A DNA stretch of 64,000 bases from an uncultured Clostridia bacterium. Lineage in GTDB: Bacteria > Bacillota > Clostridia > TANB77 > CAG-508. The notes under the pieces are model-generated. The model was not told the origin of the DNA. It saw only the letters and a program-made list of their open reading frames with translations, and made no database searches. The stretch lies in assembly GCA_934183305.1 (NCBI GenBank), contig CAKPSF010000002.1:1-64000 (forward strand), in the 5' to 3' direction. This document shows, piece by piece, positions 18,555 through 28,988 of this stretch. How positions within the stretch are numbered: the stretch's first letter is position 1; every line of letters begins with the position of its first letter. A program made the translations under genes and the position numbers.

Positions 18555-19901
18555 TTATATATGCAATATTGCGACAGCTATGTTAAAGTATATTAGTATT
18601 GAACAACTGTCTAGTATTGTTGATATTATTGGTGCTGCCATTATTGCTGGATCTATTTTCAGCTTTTTTGCAAGCATTGGCAATGCGCAACCTAACATTT
18701 TAGCAAGACATGCTGTTCCAATTAATGTTAATCCAAGCACTATTGCTATTTTTAAGTTTCCATATTGAATCATTATTCTTATTCCATTTACTATTGCAAG
18801 TGCTGTTCCTGCAAGTAAGGCTACTCTAAATTCTTTCCAAATTGCTCTAAAGAAATCTTTAGGTTCTATTTCGTCAACTGCCATACCTCTTATTATAAGT
18901 GTTGAACTTTGCGAACCACAGTTTCCACCTGTTCCCATTATCATAGGTATAAATGATACTAACAATGGAACAGCTGCAAATGCTTCTTCATAATGTGTTA
19001 ATATTCCACCTGTTATCATTGATGAAACCATTAATAATAATAGCCATAATATTCTGTTTCTAGCATGTTTAAACACTGATGTTTTAAAATATGAGTCTTC
19101 TGTTGGTGTCATAGCAGCCATCAACTCAAAATCTTCTGTTGTTTCTTCTTGCAAAACATCTATTGCATCATCTATTGTAACAATTCCAACTAATCTATTT
19201 TCTTTATCTACAACTGGTAATGCAACTAAGTCATATTTATCAAATATTTTAGTTACTTCTTCTTTATCTTCTAAGGTATTAACTGTAACAACATTTGTTT
19301 CCATTATATCTTTAATTAAAACATCCCTGTCTGCCAATAACAAATCTTTAATATCTACTATACCAATAATTACTCTTTTAATGTCCAAAACATAACAAGT
19401 ATAAACAGTTTCTTTATTCAAACCAATTTTCTTTATTTTCTTAAATGCATCTTCTACTGTCATATTTATTTTTAAGTCCACAAATTCGGTAGTCATTATA
19501 CTTCCTGCTGAATCTGATGGATATTTTAATAATTCATTAATAGTATTTCTTTCTTCTTTATTTACAGTTTTCAAAATACGTTTTACAACATTTGATGGCA
19601 TTTCTTCTATTAAGTCAACTGTATCATCCATAAACAATTCATCAATTACTAATTTCAATTCTTTATCTGTTAAATTATTTATTAATTGTTCTTGTAAGTC
19701 TGGCTCCATATATGAAAAAACCTCTGCTGCTTCGTCTTTGGGAAGTAATCTAAATAGCAAAACAATATCTTCTGGTGATAGTTCTTCAAATAATAATGAT
19801 ATATCTTGATTATTCAATTGTTTTAAATATTTATATAAATTTGTATATCTTTTATTTTCTAATAATTCAATAACTTCTTCTTTTATTTGTTCTTCATTCA
19901 T
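18555..19901 (-). CDS. mgtE: Magnesium transporter MgtE
   Basis: A 448-residue Mg2+ channel. Domains in order: an N-terminal superhelical domain (LSPEDIVLLFRLLPKDEAAEVF), two CBS domains at about residues 135-260 (AGSIMTTEFVDLKINMTV and ALPVVDKENRLVGIVTIDD), and five membrane helices with the pore motifs MGTGGNCGSQSSTLIIRGMA and APIISTILDSCSILIYF. MgtE channels gate through Mg2+ bound by the N and CBS domains. A riboswitch is possible in this family, but I saw none. Confidence 0.95.
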   Translation of the reverse strand: MNEEQIKEEVIELLENKRYTNLYKYLKQLNNQDISLLFEELSPEDIVLLFRLLPKDEAAEVFSYMEPDLQEQLINNLTDKELKLVIDELFMDDTVDLIEEMPSNVVKRILKTVNKEERNTINELLKYPSDSAGSIMTTEFVDLKINMTVEDAFKKIKKIGLNKETVYTCYVLDIKRVIIGIVDIKDLLLADRDVLIKDIMETNVVTVNTLEDKEEVTKIFDKYDLVALPVVDKENRLVGIVTIDDAIDVLQEETTEDFELMAAMTPTEDSYFKTSVFKHARNRILWLLLLMVSSMITGGILTHYEEAFAAVPLLVSFIPMIMGTGGNCGSQSSTLIIRGMAVDEIEPKDFFRAIWKEFRVALLAGTALAIVNGIRIMIQYGNLKIAIVLGLTLIGTACLAKMLGCALPMLAKKLKIDPAIMAAPIISTILDSCSILIYFNIAVAILHI

Positions 19902-19929
19902 TTGTATAAATTCCCCTTCCTATTTATAC

Positions 19930-20817
19930 TTAGAAATCTGGTACATACTCCTCCTCATGTTCTCCTAAGTCTTGCATATACCCATTTTCAATATTAAGTT
20001 CATACACATAATTTTCTATTTCCTCGTATTCTTCTTTAGTTAATTTTCTATTCAAGTCTTCCATTTGTTTTGCTATGTAGCACGGGAAATATTGTGCCAT
20101 TATACTTACATACACATTCGGATCCATGTTTTCTTTTATCCATTTTAAAACTTTTTTTGAATTTTCTATATTATTAGGCAAAACAAGATGGCGTATAATA
20201 AGTCCTTTTTTTATCAAGTCATTATCATCCAATACTGGTGCACCCACTTGTTTATACATTTCCTTTATTGCATTACTTGCATTTTCAAAATACTTTTTAA
20301 CTCCTGAATATTTTATTGCAATGTCATCATCAAAGTATTTTAAATCTGGCAAATATACATCAATATATCCATTTAATAATTTAATAGTATCTATATTTTC
20401 ATATCCATTTGAATTATATATTACTGGAATATTAAGACCTTTTTCTTTTGCAAGTTTTATTGCCTCTATTATTTGATAAACGTAAATTGTTGGAGTTACT
20501 AAATTAATATTATTAGCATTTTTATTTTGTAAATCTATAAAAACATCTGCTAACTCTTGAATTGAAATTTCTCTGCCCTTTCCTTCCCAACTTATTTTAT
20601 AATTTTGGCAAAACTTACATTTCATATTACAATTAGAAAAAAATACTGTTCCAGAACCATTTTCTCCACTTATACATGGTTCTTCATAATAATGGAGTGA
20701 TGCTAATGCAAACTTAACTTTACTGTTCGCTTTACATCTTCCAAGCTGATTGCTGTTTCTATTTACTTTGCATTTATGCGGACACATCTCGCACGATGAA
20801 AGATCTAAATCTAACAT
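19930..20817 (-). CDS. Radical SAM protein (PflA-like, COG1313 type)
   Basis: A protein of about 295 residues. The cluster-binding motif CNMKCKFCQNY (CX3CX2C) lies near residue 70, preceded by a Cys-rich N-terminus (CEMCPHKCKVNR, GRCKAN). LVTPTIYVYQIIEAI and YLPDLKYFDDD are typical of the COG1313 family, related to glycyl-radical activases, whose target is generally unknown. I chose start 20817 because GGAGGGGAG sits just before it; an earlier in-frame ATG (20862) lacks an RBS. Confidence 0.85.
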   Translation of the reverse strand: MLDLDLSSCEMCPHKCKVNRNSNQLGRCKANSKVKFALASLHYYEEPCISGENGSGTVFFSNCNMKCKFCQNYKISWEGKGREISIQELADVFIDLQNKNANNINLVTPTIYVYQIIEAIKLAKEKGLNIPVIYNSNGYENIDTIKLLNGYIDVYLPDLKYFDDDIAIKYSGVKKYFENASNAIKEMYKQVGAPVLDDNDLIKKGLIIRHLVLPNNIENSKKVLKWIKENMDPNVYVSIMAQYFPCYIAKQMEDLNRKLTKEEYEEIENYVYELNIENGYMQDLGEHEEEYVPDF

Positions 20818-21007
20818 AAACTCCCCTCCATTATTTTTTGAACTATAACAAAAGTATATCACAGAAGCTTACAAAATTACAGAAATTTTTTCAAAAATTT
20901 ATTTCAGTTTAGTATTGTCAATGTATTATACAAAAATATTGCTAATTTATTGCGTAGTTTCAATATTTGTGATATATTATTGTCATATTATTTTAGGAGG
21001 CTATTTT

Positions 21008-22390
21008 ATGGTAACAATTAAAGATTTATATACAGATATTGATAAATTTAATGGAAAAGAAGTTAGTATTGAAGGTTGGGTTAAAACTATTAGAGATTCT
21101 AAAACTTTTGGCTTTATTGAATTAAGTGATGGTTCATTTTTCAAAAACGTTCAAATTGTTTTTGATAATACATTAGATAACTTTGATGAAATTTGTAAAT
21201 TTACTTTAAGCTCTTCTATTAAAGTTACAGGTATAGTTGTTAAAACTGAAAATGCTAAGCAACCTTTCGAAATTAAAGCAACTAATATCGCTTTAGAATA
21301 TGCTGCTGATTCTGATTATCCTTTACAAAAAAAGAGACATACTTTTGAATATTTAAGAACAGTTGCTCATTTAAGACCTAGAACTAATACTTTTAGTGCT
21401 ATTTTTAGAATAAGAAGTGTCGCTGCTTTTGCAATACACGAATATTTCCAAAAAAATGGATATGTATATTTAAATAGTCCAATAATAACTTGTGCAGACT
21501 GTGAGGGTTCTGCTGAAATGTTTAAATTAACAACATTAAATTTAGACGAACCATTACCTCAAAAAGATGGAAAAACTGACTTTACTCAAGATATTTTTGG
21601 TAAAAAAGCTTTCATTACAGGTTCTGGTCAATTACATGGTGAAACTTTTGCTCAAGCATTTGGTAAAATATATACTTTTGGTCCAACTTTAAGATCTGAA
21701 AATTCAAATACTAAAACACATGCTAATGAGTTTTGGATGATGGAACCTGAAATTTGTTTTTGTGATTTAGAGCAATTAATGAATATTGAGGAAGATTTCT
21801 TAAAATATGTTGTAAAAGCTGTTTTAGAAAGATGTCCTGAAGAAATAGAATTTTGTGATAAGTTTATTGAAAATGGATTAATAGAAAAACTTCAAAAAGT
21901 TACTAAATCTTCATTTACAAGAATAGACCACAAAGAAGCTATTGATATACTAAAAAAAGCTGATAGGACTTGGGAATTTGAACCTGAATATGGAGAAGAC
22001 TTAGCAAAAGAACATGAAAAATACATTACTGAATATTTTAATGGACCAGTTTTTGTAAAGAATTGGCCAAAGGATATTAAATCATATTATATGAAATTAA
22101 ATCCAGATGGTAAAACTGTTGCAGCTGTTGACTTAGAAGTTCCTGGTGCTGGTGAAATTATGGGTGGTTCTCAAAGGGAAGAAAACTATGATAAATTAGT
22201 TACTCGTATGAATGAAATGGGTATTGATACAAAAGAATTATATTGGTATTTAGATTTACGTAGATATGGTTCAGTTGTTCACTCTGGTTTTGGACTAGGT
22301 TTTGAAAGATTACTTATGTACATTACAGGTATGCAAAATATTAGAGATGTAATTCCTTTCCCTAGAACACCAAACAACTGTGATTTTTAA
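21008..22390 (+). CDS. asnS: Asparaginyl-tRNA synthetase
   Basis: It charges tRNA-Asn. Start 21008 follows TTAGGAGG. An OB-fold anticodon domain opens the protein (VSIEGWVKTIRDSKTFGFIELSDG). The class II catalytic core has motif 2 (GPTLRSENSNTKTHANEFWMMEPE) split around the conserved Arg, and motif 3 (HSGFGLGFERLLMYITGMQNIRDVIPFPRTP region) at the C-terminus. About 460 residues, normal length. No T-box leader was found in the short upstream gap. Confidence 0.95.
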   Translation: MVTIKDLYTDIDKFNGKEVSIEGWVKTIRDSKTFGFIELSDGSFFKNVQIVFDNTLDNFDEICKFTLSSSIKVTGIVVKTENAKQPFEIKATNIALEYAADSDYPLQKKRHTFEYLRTVAHLRPRTNTFSAIFRIRSVAAFAIHEYFQKNGYVYLNSPIITCADCEGSAEMFKLTTLNLDEPLPQKDGKTDFTQDIFGKKAFITGSGQLHGETFAQAFGKIYTFGPTLRSENSNTKTHANEFWMMEPEICFCDLEQLMNIEEDFLKYVVKAVLERCPEEIEFCDKFIENGLIEKLQKVTKSSFTRIDHKEAIDILKKADRTWEFEPEYGEDLAKEHEKYITEYFNGPVFVKNWPKDIKSYYMKLNPDGKTVAAVDLEVPGAGEIMGGSQREENYDKLVTRMNEMGIDTKELYWYLDLRRYGSVVHSGFGLGFERLLMYITGMQNIRDVIPFPRTPNNCDF

Positions 22391-22400
22391 TTTAATATAA

Positions 22401-22437
22401 AAATAAAAGAAGGTTTGAAAAACCTTCTTTTATTTTT
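22401..22437. terminator. Bidirectional terminator after asnS
   Basis: AAAATAAAAGAAGGTTT and AACCTTCTTTTATTTT form a long hairpin between asnS and the convergent kinase-like gene. Confidence 0.85.
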
Positions 22438-23197
22438 ATTCATAATCTACAACATTTATCCAATTACTTAAAAATTCTTGTTCTTCTTTATTTCCTTTAC
22501 TCATTTGAGCTGCTGCAACTATTGGAATCCATCTTTGAATATTTGCTTTTGAAATTCCACTTTTTTCTGAAAACAAATCAACATATTTTTCTGCTAATTC
22601 TTTCTTTCCTTCAAGTGAGAATAGTAAAAATGTTTTTGCTACATCTGCTGATGCATTTCCTATTGTTACATGCGCCCAGTCTATTACATAGCTACTGCCA
22701 TCTTCTTTTATTATTACATTGCTTGGATTAAAATCTCCATGACATATTTTTGTATGATTTTTCATTCCTTCTAATCTTTGTAATAATTCATATTTTGTTG
22801 TATTGTCAATGTTCTCTGTACTCTCTATTTTTCTTTTATATTTATCTTTTATTCTATTTAATAGAGGTACTGTATTAGACAATATTTTCATTTGTATGTC
22901 TACAAATAAGTTTAAATACTCTTCTTCTTTTTCTGGATGTTCTTCCATTAGTTTGTTAAGTGGTGTTCCTTCTATATGTTCAGATACAAGAGCCCATCTA
23001 TTATCTATTTTAGTAACTTCTAATAGTTTTGGAACATTTAAAGTTGTTCCCTCCTCAACTCTTGCTTGGTTTAATGCTTCGTTAAGTATATCTGCTTTTG
23101 AATAGTTCTCTATAAATAATTTTATTGTTTTGTCTTCATCTTTATAAACAGTTTTTGTGCTTCTTTGTGCTATTGGTTTTTCTAAATTATATTTCAT
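22436..23197 (-). CDS. Aminoglycoside phosphotransferase-fold kinase
   Basis: The 253-residue protein has a kinase fold: a catalytic loop CHGDFNPSNVII (HxDxxxxN) and a metal-binding VIDWAHVTIG. The family (APH/choline kinase) phosphorylates small molecules or acts on proteins; the substrate is unknown. Nothing marks it as a resistance gene. Confidence 0.8.
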   Translation of the reverse strand: MKYNLEKPIAQRSTKTVYKDEDKTIKLFIENYSKADILNEALNQARVEEGTTLNVPKLLEVTKIDNRWALVSEHIEGTPLNKLMEEHPEKEEEYLNLFVDIQMKILSNTVPLLNRIKDKYKRKIESTENIDNTTKYELLQRLEGMKNHTKICHGDFNPSNVIIKEDGSSYVIDWAHVTIGNASADVAKTFLLFSLEGKKELAEKYVDLFSEKSGISKANIQRWIPIVAAAQMSKGNKEEQEFLSNWINVVDYE

Positions 23198-23232
23198 AAT
23201 TTTTTCATCCTTTCTTATAATATTTAAAATTA

Positions 23233-25836
23233 TTATTCTCCGTAATATGCTTTTAAATACATTTCTTTTATTTCACTAATTAATGGATATCTTGGATTAG
23301 CACCTGTACATTGATCATCAAATGCTTGTTCAGACATCTCATCAAGTCTGTCTAAGAAATTCTTTTCGTCTATTCCATAATCTTTAATAGTTTTCTTTAT
23401 TCCTATTTTTTCTTTTAATTCATCAATAGCTTTTATTAAATTATTCAAACTTTCTTCATCGTTTGCTCCACCAAATCCTAAAGCTTCTGCAACTTCTGCA
23501 TATCTTCTTAATGTATGTGGATGGTCATATTGTGGAAATGTTCCCATTTTATTTGGTACTTCTGCACTATTAAATCTTAAAACATAGTCTATCATTAATG
23601 CATTTGCAACTCCGTGTGGTATATGATGGAAAGCTCCAAGTTTATGTGCCATTGAGTGGCAAACTCCTAAGAATGCATTTGCAAAAGCCATACCTGCCAT
23701 AGTTGCTGCATTAGCCATTTTTTCTCTTGCTTCTGGATCATTTGCTCCATTTTCATATGCTCTTGGTAAATATTTAAATATATTTTTTAATGATTCTATT
23801 GCTAATCCATCTGTATATTCTGTTGCCATCATTGATGCATATGCTTCTAAACAGTGTGTTACCGCATCTATACCTGATGCTGAAGTTAAGCCTTTTGGTG
23901 CGTTCATCATCATATTACAGTCTACAATAGCCATTTTAGGTAATAATTCATAATCTGCCAATGGATATTTTGTTCCTGTCTTTTCATCTGTTATAACTGC
24001 AAATGGTGTAACTTCTGAACCTGTACCTGCTGATGTTGGAACTGCTATAAAGTAAGCTTTTTCTCCCATTTTAGGGAATGTATATACTCTTTTTCTTATA
24101 TCCATAAATCTCATTGCCATGTCTAAGAAGTCAACCTCTGGATGTTCATACATAACCCACATTATTTTACCAGCATCCATTGCTGAACCACCACCAACTG
24201 CAATTATTGCATCCGGTTTAAAAGCATTCATTGCTTTTGTTCCTTCTATTGCACATGCAAGTGTTGGATCTGGTGCAACATTTGAAAATGTTGTATGTTC
24301 AATTCCTAATTCGTCTAATTTATCTGTTATTGGTTTTGTATAACCATTTTCAAATAAGAATGTATCTGTTACTATAAATACTTTCTTTTTGTTCATTACA
24401 TTTTTTAATTCTTCTAAGGCCACAGGCAAGCAGCCTCTTTTTACATATACCTTTTCAGGTGCTCTAAACCAAAGCATATTTTCTCTCCTTTCAGCAACTG
24501 TTTTTACATTTAACAATTGTTTTATTCCTACATTTTCTGATACTGAGTTTCCGCCCCATGAACCACATCCAAGTGTTAATGATGGTGTAAGCTTAAAGTT
24601 ATATAAATCTCCAATTCCTCCTTGAGAAGATGGTGTATTTATAAGTACTCTACAAGTTTTCATATTACTATAAAATTCTTCTATTTTTTCTTTTTCAGTA
24701 ATTGTATTTATATATAATGATGAAGTATGACCTAGCCCTCCATCTTCAATTAATTTTCTTGCTTTGCTAATTGCATCTTCAAAGTCAGTTGCTTTATACA
24801 TTGCTAAAACTGGAGATAGTTTTTCGTGTGCGAATTCTTCTGCTAATTCAACACTTTCAACTTCGCCTATTAAGATTTTAGTATTTTCCGGTACATCAAC
24901 ACCTGCTAAAGCAGCAATTGTATGAGCTTTTTGACCAACTATTTTAGCATTTAATGCTCCATTTATAATTATAGTTTTTCTTACTTTTTCTGTTTCTTCT
25001 GGATTTAATAAATAGCATCCTCTTTTTATAAATTCTTCTCTTACTTGGTTATATACTTTATCTAAAACTATTACAGATTGCTCTGATGCACATATCATAC
25101 CATTATCAAAAGTTTTTGAATGAATTATTGAATTAACTGCTAAAATAATATCTGCTGTTTCATCTATTATTGCTGGTGTATTTCCTGCACCAACTCCAAG
25201 TGCTGGTTTTCCGCTTGAATATGCGGCTTTAACCATTCCTGGTCCACCAGTTGCTAATATTGTATCTACTGATTGCATTAAAGTATTTGTAAGTTCAAGA
25301 GATGGAACATCAATCCAAGCAATTATATTTTCTGGAGCTCCAGCTTTTACAGCAGCTTCTAAAACTACTTTTGCTGCTTCTATTGTTGATTTTTTTGCTC
25401 TAGGATGTGGACTTATAATAATTCCGTTTCTTGTTTTTAAGCATATTAATGTTTTAAAAATAGCTGTTGAAGTTGGGTTTGTTGTTGGTATAACAGCTCC
25501 AATTATTCCAATTGGTTCTAAAACTTTTTTTATTCCATATGAAGTATCTTCTTCCACAACTCCACATGTTTTTTCATTTCTATATTTATTGTAAATATAT
25601 TCTGCTGCGTAGTGGTTTTTTATTACCTTATCCTCTACAATTCCCATTCCTGTTTCTTCTACTGCCATTTTTGCAAGTGGAATTCTTGCACTATTTGCAG
25701 CAATAGCAGCAGCTTTAAATATTTCATCAACTTTCTCTTGTGAAAATTTAGAAAATTCTTCTTGTGCCTTTTTTACTTTTAATATTGTTTCTTGAAGTTT
25801 TTCTACACTGTCTACAATTTCATATTCTTTATCCAT
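23233..25836 (-). CDS. adhE: Bifunctional acetaldehyde-CoA / alcohol dehydrogenase
   Basis: It reduces acetyl-CoA to acetaldehyde and then ethanol, regenerating NAD+ in fermentation. The 867-residue protein has an N-terminal aldehyde dehydrogenase half with catalytic Cys in NGMICASEQSVIV, and a C-terminal iron-dependent alcohol dehydrogenase half with AVGGGSAMDAGKIMW, VPTSAGTGSEVTPFAVI and the metal-ligand region GVCHSMAHKLGAFHHIPHG. This is the usual full length. A monocistronic gene with RBS AAGGAGGAC. It shows an anaerobic fermentative metabolism. Confidence 0.97.
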   Translation of the reverse strand: MDKEYEIVDSVEKLQETILKVKKAQEEFSKFSQEKVDEIFKAAAIAANSARIPLAKMAVEETGMGIVEDKVIKNHYAAEYIYNKYRNEKTCGVVEEDTSYGIKKVLEPIGIIGAVIPTTNPTSTAIFKTLICLKTRNGIIISPHPRAKKSTIEAAKVVLEAAVKAGAPENIIAWIDVPSLELTNTLMQSVDTILATGGPGMVKAAYSSGKPALGVGAGNTPAIIDETADIILAVNSIIHSKTFDNGMICASEQSVIVLDKVYNQVREEFIKRGCYLLNPEETEKVRKTIIINGALNAKIVGQKAHTIAALAGVDVPENTKILIGEVESVELAEEFAHEKLSPVLAMYKATDFEDAISKARKLIEDGGLGHTSSLYINTITEKEKIEEFYSNMKTCRVLINTPSSQGGIGDLYNFKLTPSLTLGCGSWGGNSVSENVGIKQLLNVKTVAERRENMLWFRAPEKVYVKRGCLPVALEELKNVMNKKKVFIVTDTFLFENGYTKPITDKLDELGIEHTTFSNVAPDPTLACAIEGTKAMNAFKPDAIIAVGGGSAMDAGKIMWVMYEHPEVDFLDMAMRFMDIRKRVYTFPKMGEKAYFIAVPTSAGTGSEVTPFAVITDEKTGTKYPLADYELLPKMAIVDCNMMMNAPKGLTSASGIDAVTHCLEAYASMMATEYTDGLAIESLKNIFKYLPRAYENGANDPEAREKMANAATMAGMAFANAFLGVCHSMAHKLGAFHHIPHGVANALMIDYVLRFNSAEVPNKMGTFPQYDHPHTLRRYAEVAEALGFGGANDEESLNNLIKAIDELKEKIGIKKTIKDYGIDEKNFLDRLDEMSEQAFDDQCTGANPRYPLISEIKEMYLKAYYGE

Positions 25837-25958
25837 TTTTGTCCTCCTTAATAAAATGACTTAGAATAATTATATAACAACTTATAATTAAATTGTTACA
25901 CATAATTTAAAAATTTATTCATTTCGATATTAACACATATATAATTATTTTTCAATAA

Positions 25959-28900
25959 TTATTCTACACTTTTTAAGCTTTCTATCATATCTATTTTCTT
26001 TAATACAAAATGTATTATAAAGTTTACAACAAATGAAAATGTTACTGTTATTATTGCAGAGTATACATAGCTCATAATATTTATATTTCTCATAAATCTT
26101 AAGGAATCTATTTCTATACTAGATATTATTCCACTTGTTAAGAATGTTCCAAATACTAATCCTATTCCAACTCCTAATAAAGTAAATATTATATTTTCTT
26201 TATTTATATAATTGTCAACCTCTTTATCATAAAATCCTAATACTTTCAATGTTGCAATTTCTCTTTGTCTTTCTGCAATATTAACATTTGCCAGATTATA
26301 TAATACAACAAAATCAAGTAATGCAGATGCAACTATTAATATTACTACAACATAATTCATAGTTTTTAACATATCTTGTACAGAATTCATTAGATTTTCA
26401 ATTATAGATACAGATGCAATGCCATCTATGTTTAAAATATCTTTTGATATATTGTTTTGTGTTTCTTCATTTATTTTATTTGTATTAACATATATCATAT
26501 TAGTTTTAAAGCTTTTAATATTTTGTTCATAAAAATCTTTAGACATAAAAACATAATGTCCTACATAGTTTTTAGTTATATTTTCAACTTTAAATTCGTA
26601 ACTTATATCGTCTCCATCTATAAAAGTTATTTTATCTCCATAAGTAACGCCTAACATATCTGCAATTTTATCTGTTATTACTATGCCATTATTGTTTAAA
26701 CTTATTTTTTCGTTTGTTTCATAATTTGTTAAATTACATACCATGCTAAAATCTTCTGCATTCTCTGGCACAAATACTGTCGCATTATATTTTTTATTAC
26801 TGTTAGATAGTTTACCTGTAACGGCATTAATTGTAGAGTATTCTTTAATGTCTTCATTATTTTTTAAATAATCCGTTAGCTCGTTTAATCCATCTGTATT
26901 TGCCAATGTAATAGCTAAATCATATTTAAAAATCTGTTTGAATTGTACATTTGGAATGTCTATAACAGAATCTCTAATTCCAAATCCAGTAAGCATAAGA
27001 CCAGTACAACCTGCAATTCCTATAATAGTCATTAATGCCCTTTTCTTATATCTAAATATATTTCTTGCAGTTACTTTATGTGAAAAATTAAATCTTTTCC
27101 ATATAAAAGTTATTCTTTCCAATAATATTCTTTTTCCATTTTTAGGTGGTTTGGGTCTCATTAAAACAGAAGGCATTTGTTTTAATTCTTTTATTGCAAC
27201 AAGCATTGTTGCACCACCGATACATATAAATGCTAAAATTGTTCCACTAATTCCAATATCTAACCTATATGTACAATAAAACTTGGGTAAATTATATATC
27301 ATTGCATACAATTTCCATACTATATTAGGTAACAAATAAAGTCCTACTGTCATTCCCAACAATCCACCTATTACGCAAGCTAATAGTGAATACATTACAT
27401 ATTTTGATATTATTTGTAAGTTTGTATAACCCAAAGCTTTTAATGTTCCTATTTCAATTCTTTCTTCTTCTATCATTCTAGTCATAGAAGTTAAACTAAT
27501 TAAAACAGCAACTAAATAAAATATTACTGGGAACATTCTAGATATGTTAGACATCGTTTCTATTGCATCAAATATGTTGTTATAGCCTGTATTGTCTAGT
27601 CTATCTTGGATATACCATTTTCCTTTTTCTATTTTATTTACTTCATCTCTTGCATCATTTAATTTGTCTTGTGCTTCTTGTAGCTTTTTATCTGCCTCTT
27701 TCTTTCCTTTCTCGTATTCTTTTTTACTCTTTTCAAGTTCATTTTTAGCTTTTTGTATTTTAGTTTTATTATTATTTATCTCTGCTTGCGCTTTTTCTAT
27801 TTTACTATAAGTTTCTGTTTTAGTATTTTGAAGTATTTTAGTTTGATTTTCTATTTCTTGTTTTGCATTATTTAATTGCTTTTGCATAGCCTCTAATTGT
27901 GGAGTTAAAATTCCACCTGCTTGAGCAATATTTTGTTTTAATACTTCTTCTTGTTGTAATATTTGATTTTGTTTTTCTTTTAATTGATTCTCTGCTTCAG
28001 TAAATTTTTTATCTGCTTCTTCTTTTTGTTTTATTAGTTCATTTTCAGCATTTTTTATTTTGCTTTCAGAAGAGGTAATTTGTTTACTTGCTTTATCAAT
28101 TTTATTTTTTGCATCTTCTAACTCTTTTTCTACATCTGTTTTCTTACTATCAAATTCTTTTTGTGCATCATTTATTTTCTTGTTTGCATCATCTACCAAA
28201 GAATTATATCTTGCTTCTTCTCTTTCTTGTTTTATTCCTTCTAATCTATCTACAACTGGATTAATTAAACTTAAATATTCTTGGCTATTAGTAACTGTAT
28301 CTTTTGCACCATTTACAGTCGCATAAATCCCAGTATAATAATCCATATTTATTACATTGTCTTTTACCATAATATAATATGATATAGAGCCATTTCCAAT
28401 TGAAGTATTTTCTCTTTCCCCAGATATATACATTGGAGATTCAACTATACCAACTATCTCAAATTCTTTAACCGCAAATACATCACTATCATCTGAGTTT
28501 TTATCATCATTTTCAAGAATTATCTTTTTGCCTATGTATTGTTCTATTCCATCTCCTGTACGTACAATAGCTTTATCTAATAAACATTCATTTTCGTTTT
28601 CTATATTTCGTCCAGCTATAATCGCAGGAACATTTACATTTTCGTTGTATTCAATTACTTTGCAAGCACTTTCTTTATCATCAATTTTTGCAATTGAATC
28701 TTTACTTTGCACAGCATATACATTTTCTATTCCTTCAATTTCTTCTACTTTATTAACGTCTTCATCTGTTAATCCAAGTGTTGAAACAATACTTACATCA
28801 TATAAGTTACTTTTATCTACGTATTTATCCAAACTATCTAACATATCTGGACTTGTTGCAACTAAACCAGCATAAAAACCAACACCAAGAAAAGCCATAA

Positions 28901-28982
28901 CCAAAATGGAAATGAACCTTCTTCTTGTTCTGTGTATAGATTTAAAATTATTTTTCACTAATGATCTTTTCAATTTATTCAC
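25959..28982 (-). CDS. FtsX-like ABC exporter permease with a coiled-coil insert
   Basis: The 1007-residue protein has one N-terminal membrane helix (FISILVMAFLGVGFYAGLV), a large extracytoplasmic region, then FtsX-type helices (residues about 480-610), a second extracytoplasmic domain and a C-terminal set of three helices. Residues about 250-460 are a long Lys/Glu-rich coiled coil. The family (MacB/FtsX-like) couples ATP hydrolysis to extracytoplasmic work or export. The ATPase gene lies just upstream, 6 bases away, so the two form one transporter. The substrate is unknown. Confidence 0.88.
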   Translation of the reverse strand: MNKLKRSLVKNNFKSIHRTRRRFISILVMAFLGVGFYAGLVATSPDMLDSLDKYVDKSNLYDVSIVSTLGLTDEDVNKVEEIEGIENVYAVQSKDSIAKIDDKESACKVIEYNENVNVPAIIAGRNIENENECLLDKAIVRTGDGIEQYIGKKIILENDDKNSDDSDVFAVKEFEIVGIVESPMYISGERENTSIGNGSISYYIMVKDNVINMDYYTGIYATVNGAKDTVTNSQEYLSLINPVVDRLEGIKQEREEARYNSLVDDANKKINDAQKEFDSKKTDVEKELEDAKNKIDKASKQITSSESKIKNAENELIKQKEEADKKFTEAENQLKEKQNQILQQEEVLKQNIAQAGGILTPQLEAMQKQLNNAKQEIENQTKILQNTKTETYSKIEKAQAEINNNKTKIQKAKNELEKSKKEYEKGKKEADKKLQEAQDKLNDARDEVNKIEKGKWYIQDRLDNTGYNNIFDAIETMSNISRMFPVIFYLVAVLISLTSMTRMIEEERIEIGTLKALGYTNLQIISKYVMYSLLACVIGGLLGMTVGLYLLPNIVWKLYAMIYNLPKFYCTYRLDIGISGTILAFICIGGATMLVAIKELKQMPSVLMRPKPPKNGKRILLERITFIWKRFNFSHKVTARNIFRYKKRALMTIIGIAGCTGLMLTGFGIRDSVIDIPNVQFKQIFKYDLAITLANTDGLNELTDYLKNNEDIKEYSTINAVTGKLSNSNKKYNATVFVPENAEDFSMVCNLTNYETNEKISLNNNGIVITDKIADMLGVTYGDKITFIDGDDISYEFKVENITKNYVGHYVFMSKDFYEQNIKSFKTNMIYVNTNKINEETQNNISKDILNIDGIASVSIIENLMNSVQDMLKTMNYVVVILIVASALLDFVVLYNLANVNIAERQREIATLKVLGFYDKEVDNYINKENIIFTLLGVGIGLVFGTFLTSGIISSIEIDSLRFMRNINIMSYVYSAIITVTFSFVVNFIIHFVLKKIDMIESLKSVE

Positions 28983-28988
28983 TTATCC

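Noticed and set aside
20870..21007. T-box leader before asnS
   Set aside because: The gap is too short and no T-box sequence or specifier stem was recognised.
25837..25958. Rex operator before adhE
   Set aside because: Only a TTGTTA half-site is visible; no palindromic TTGTTA-N-TAACAA.
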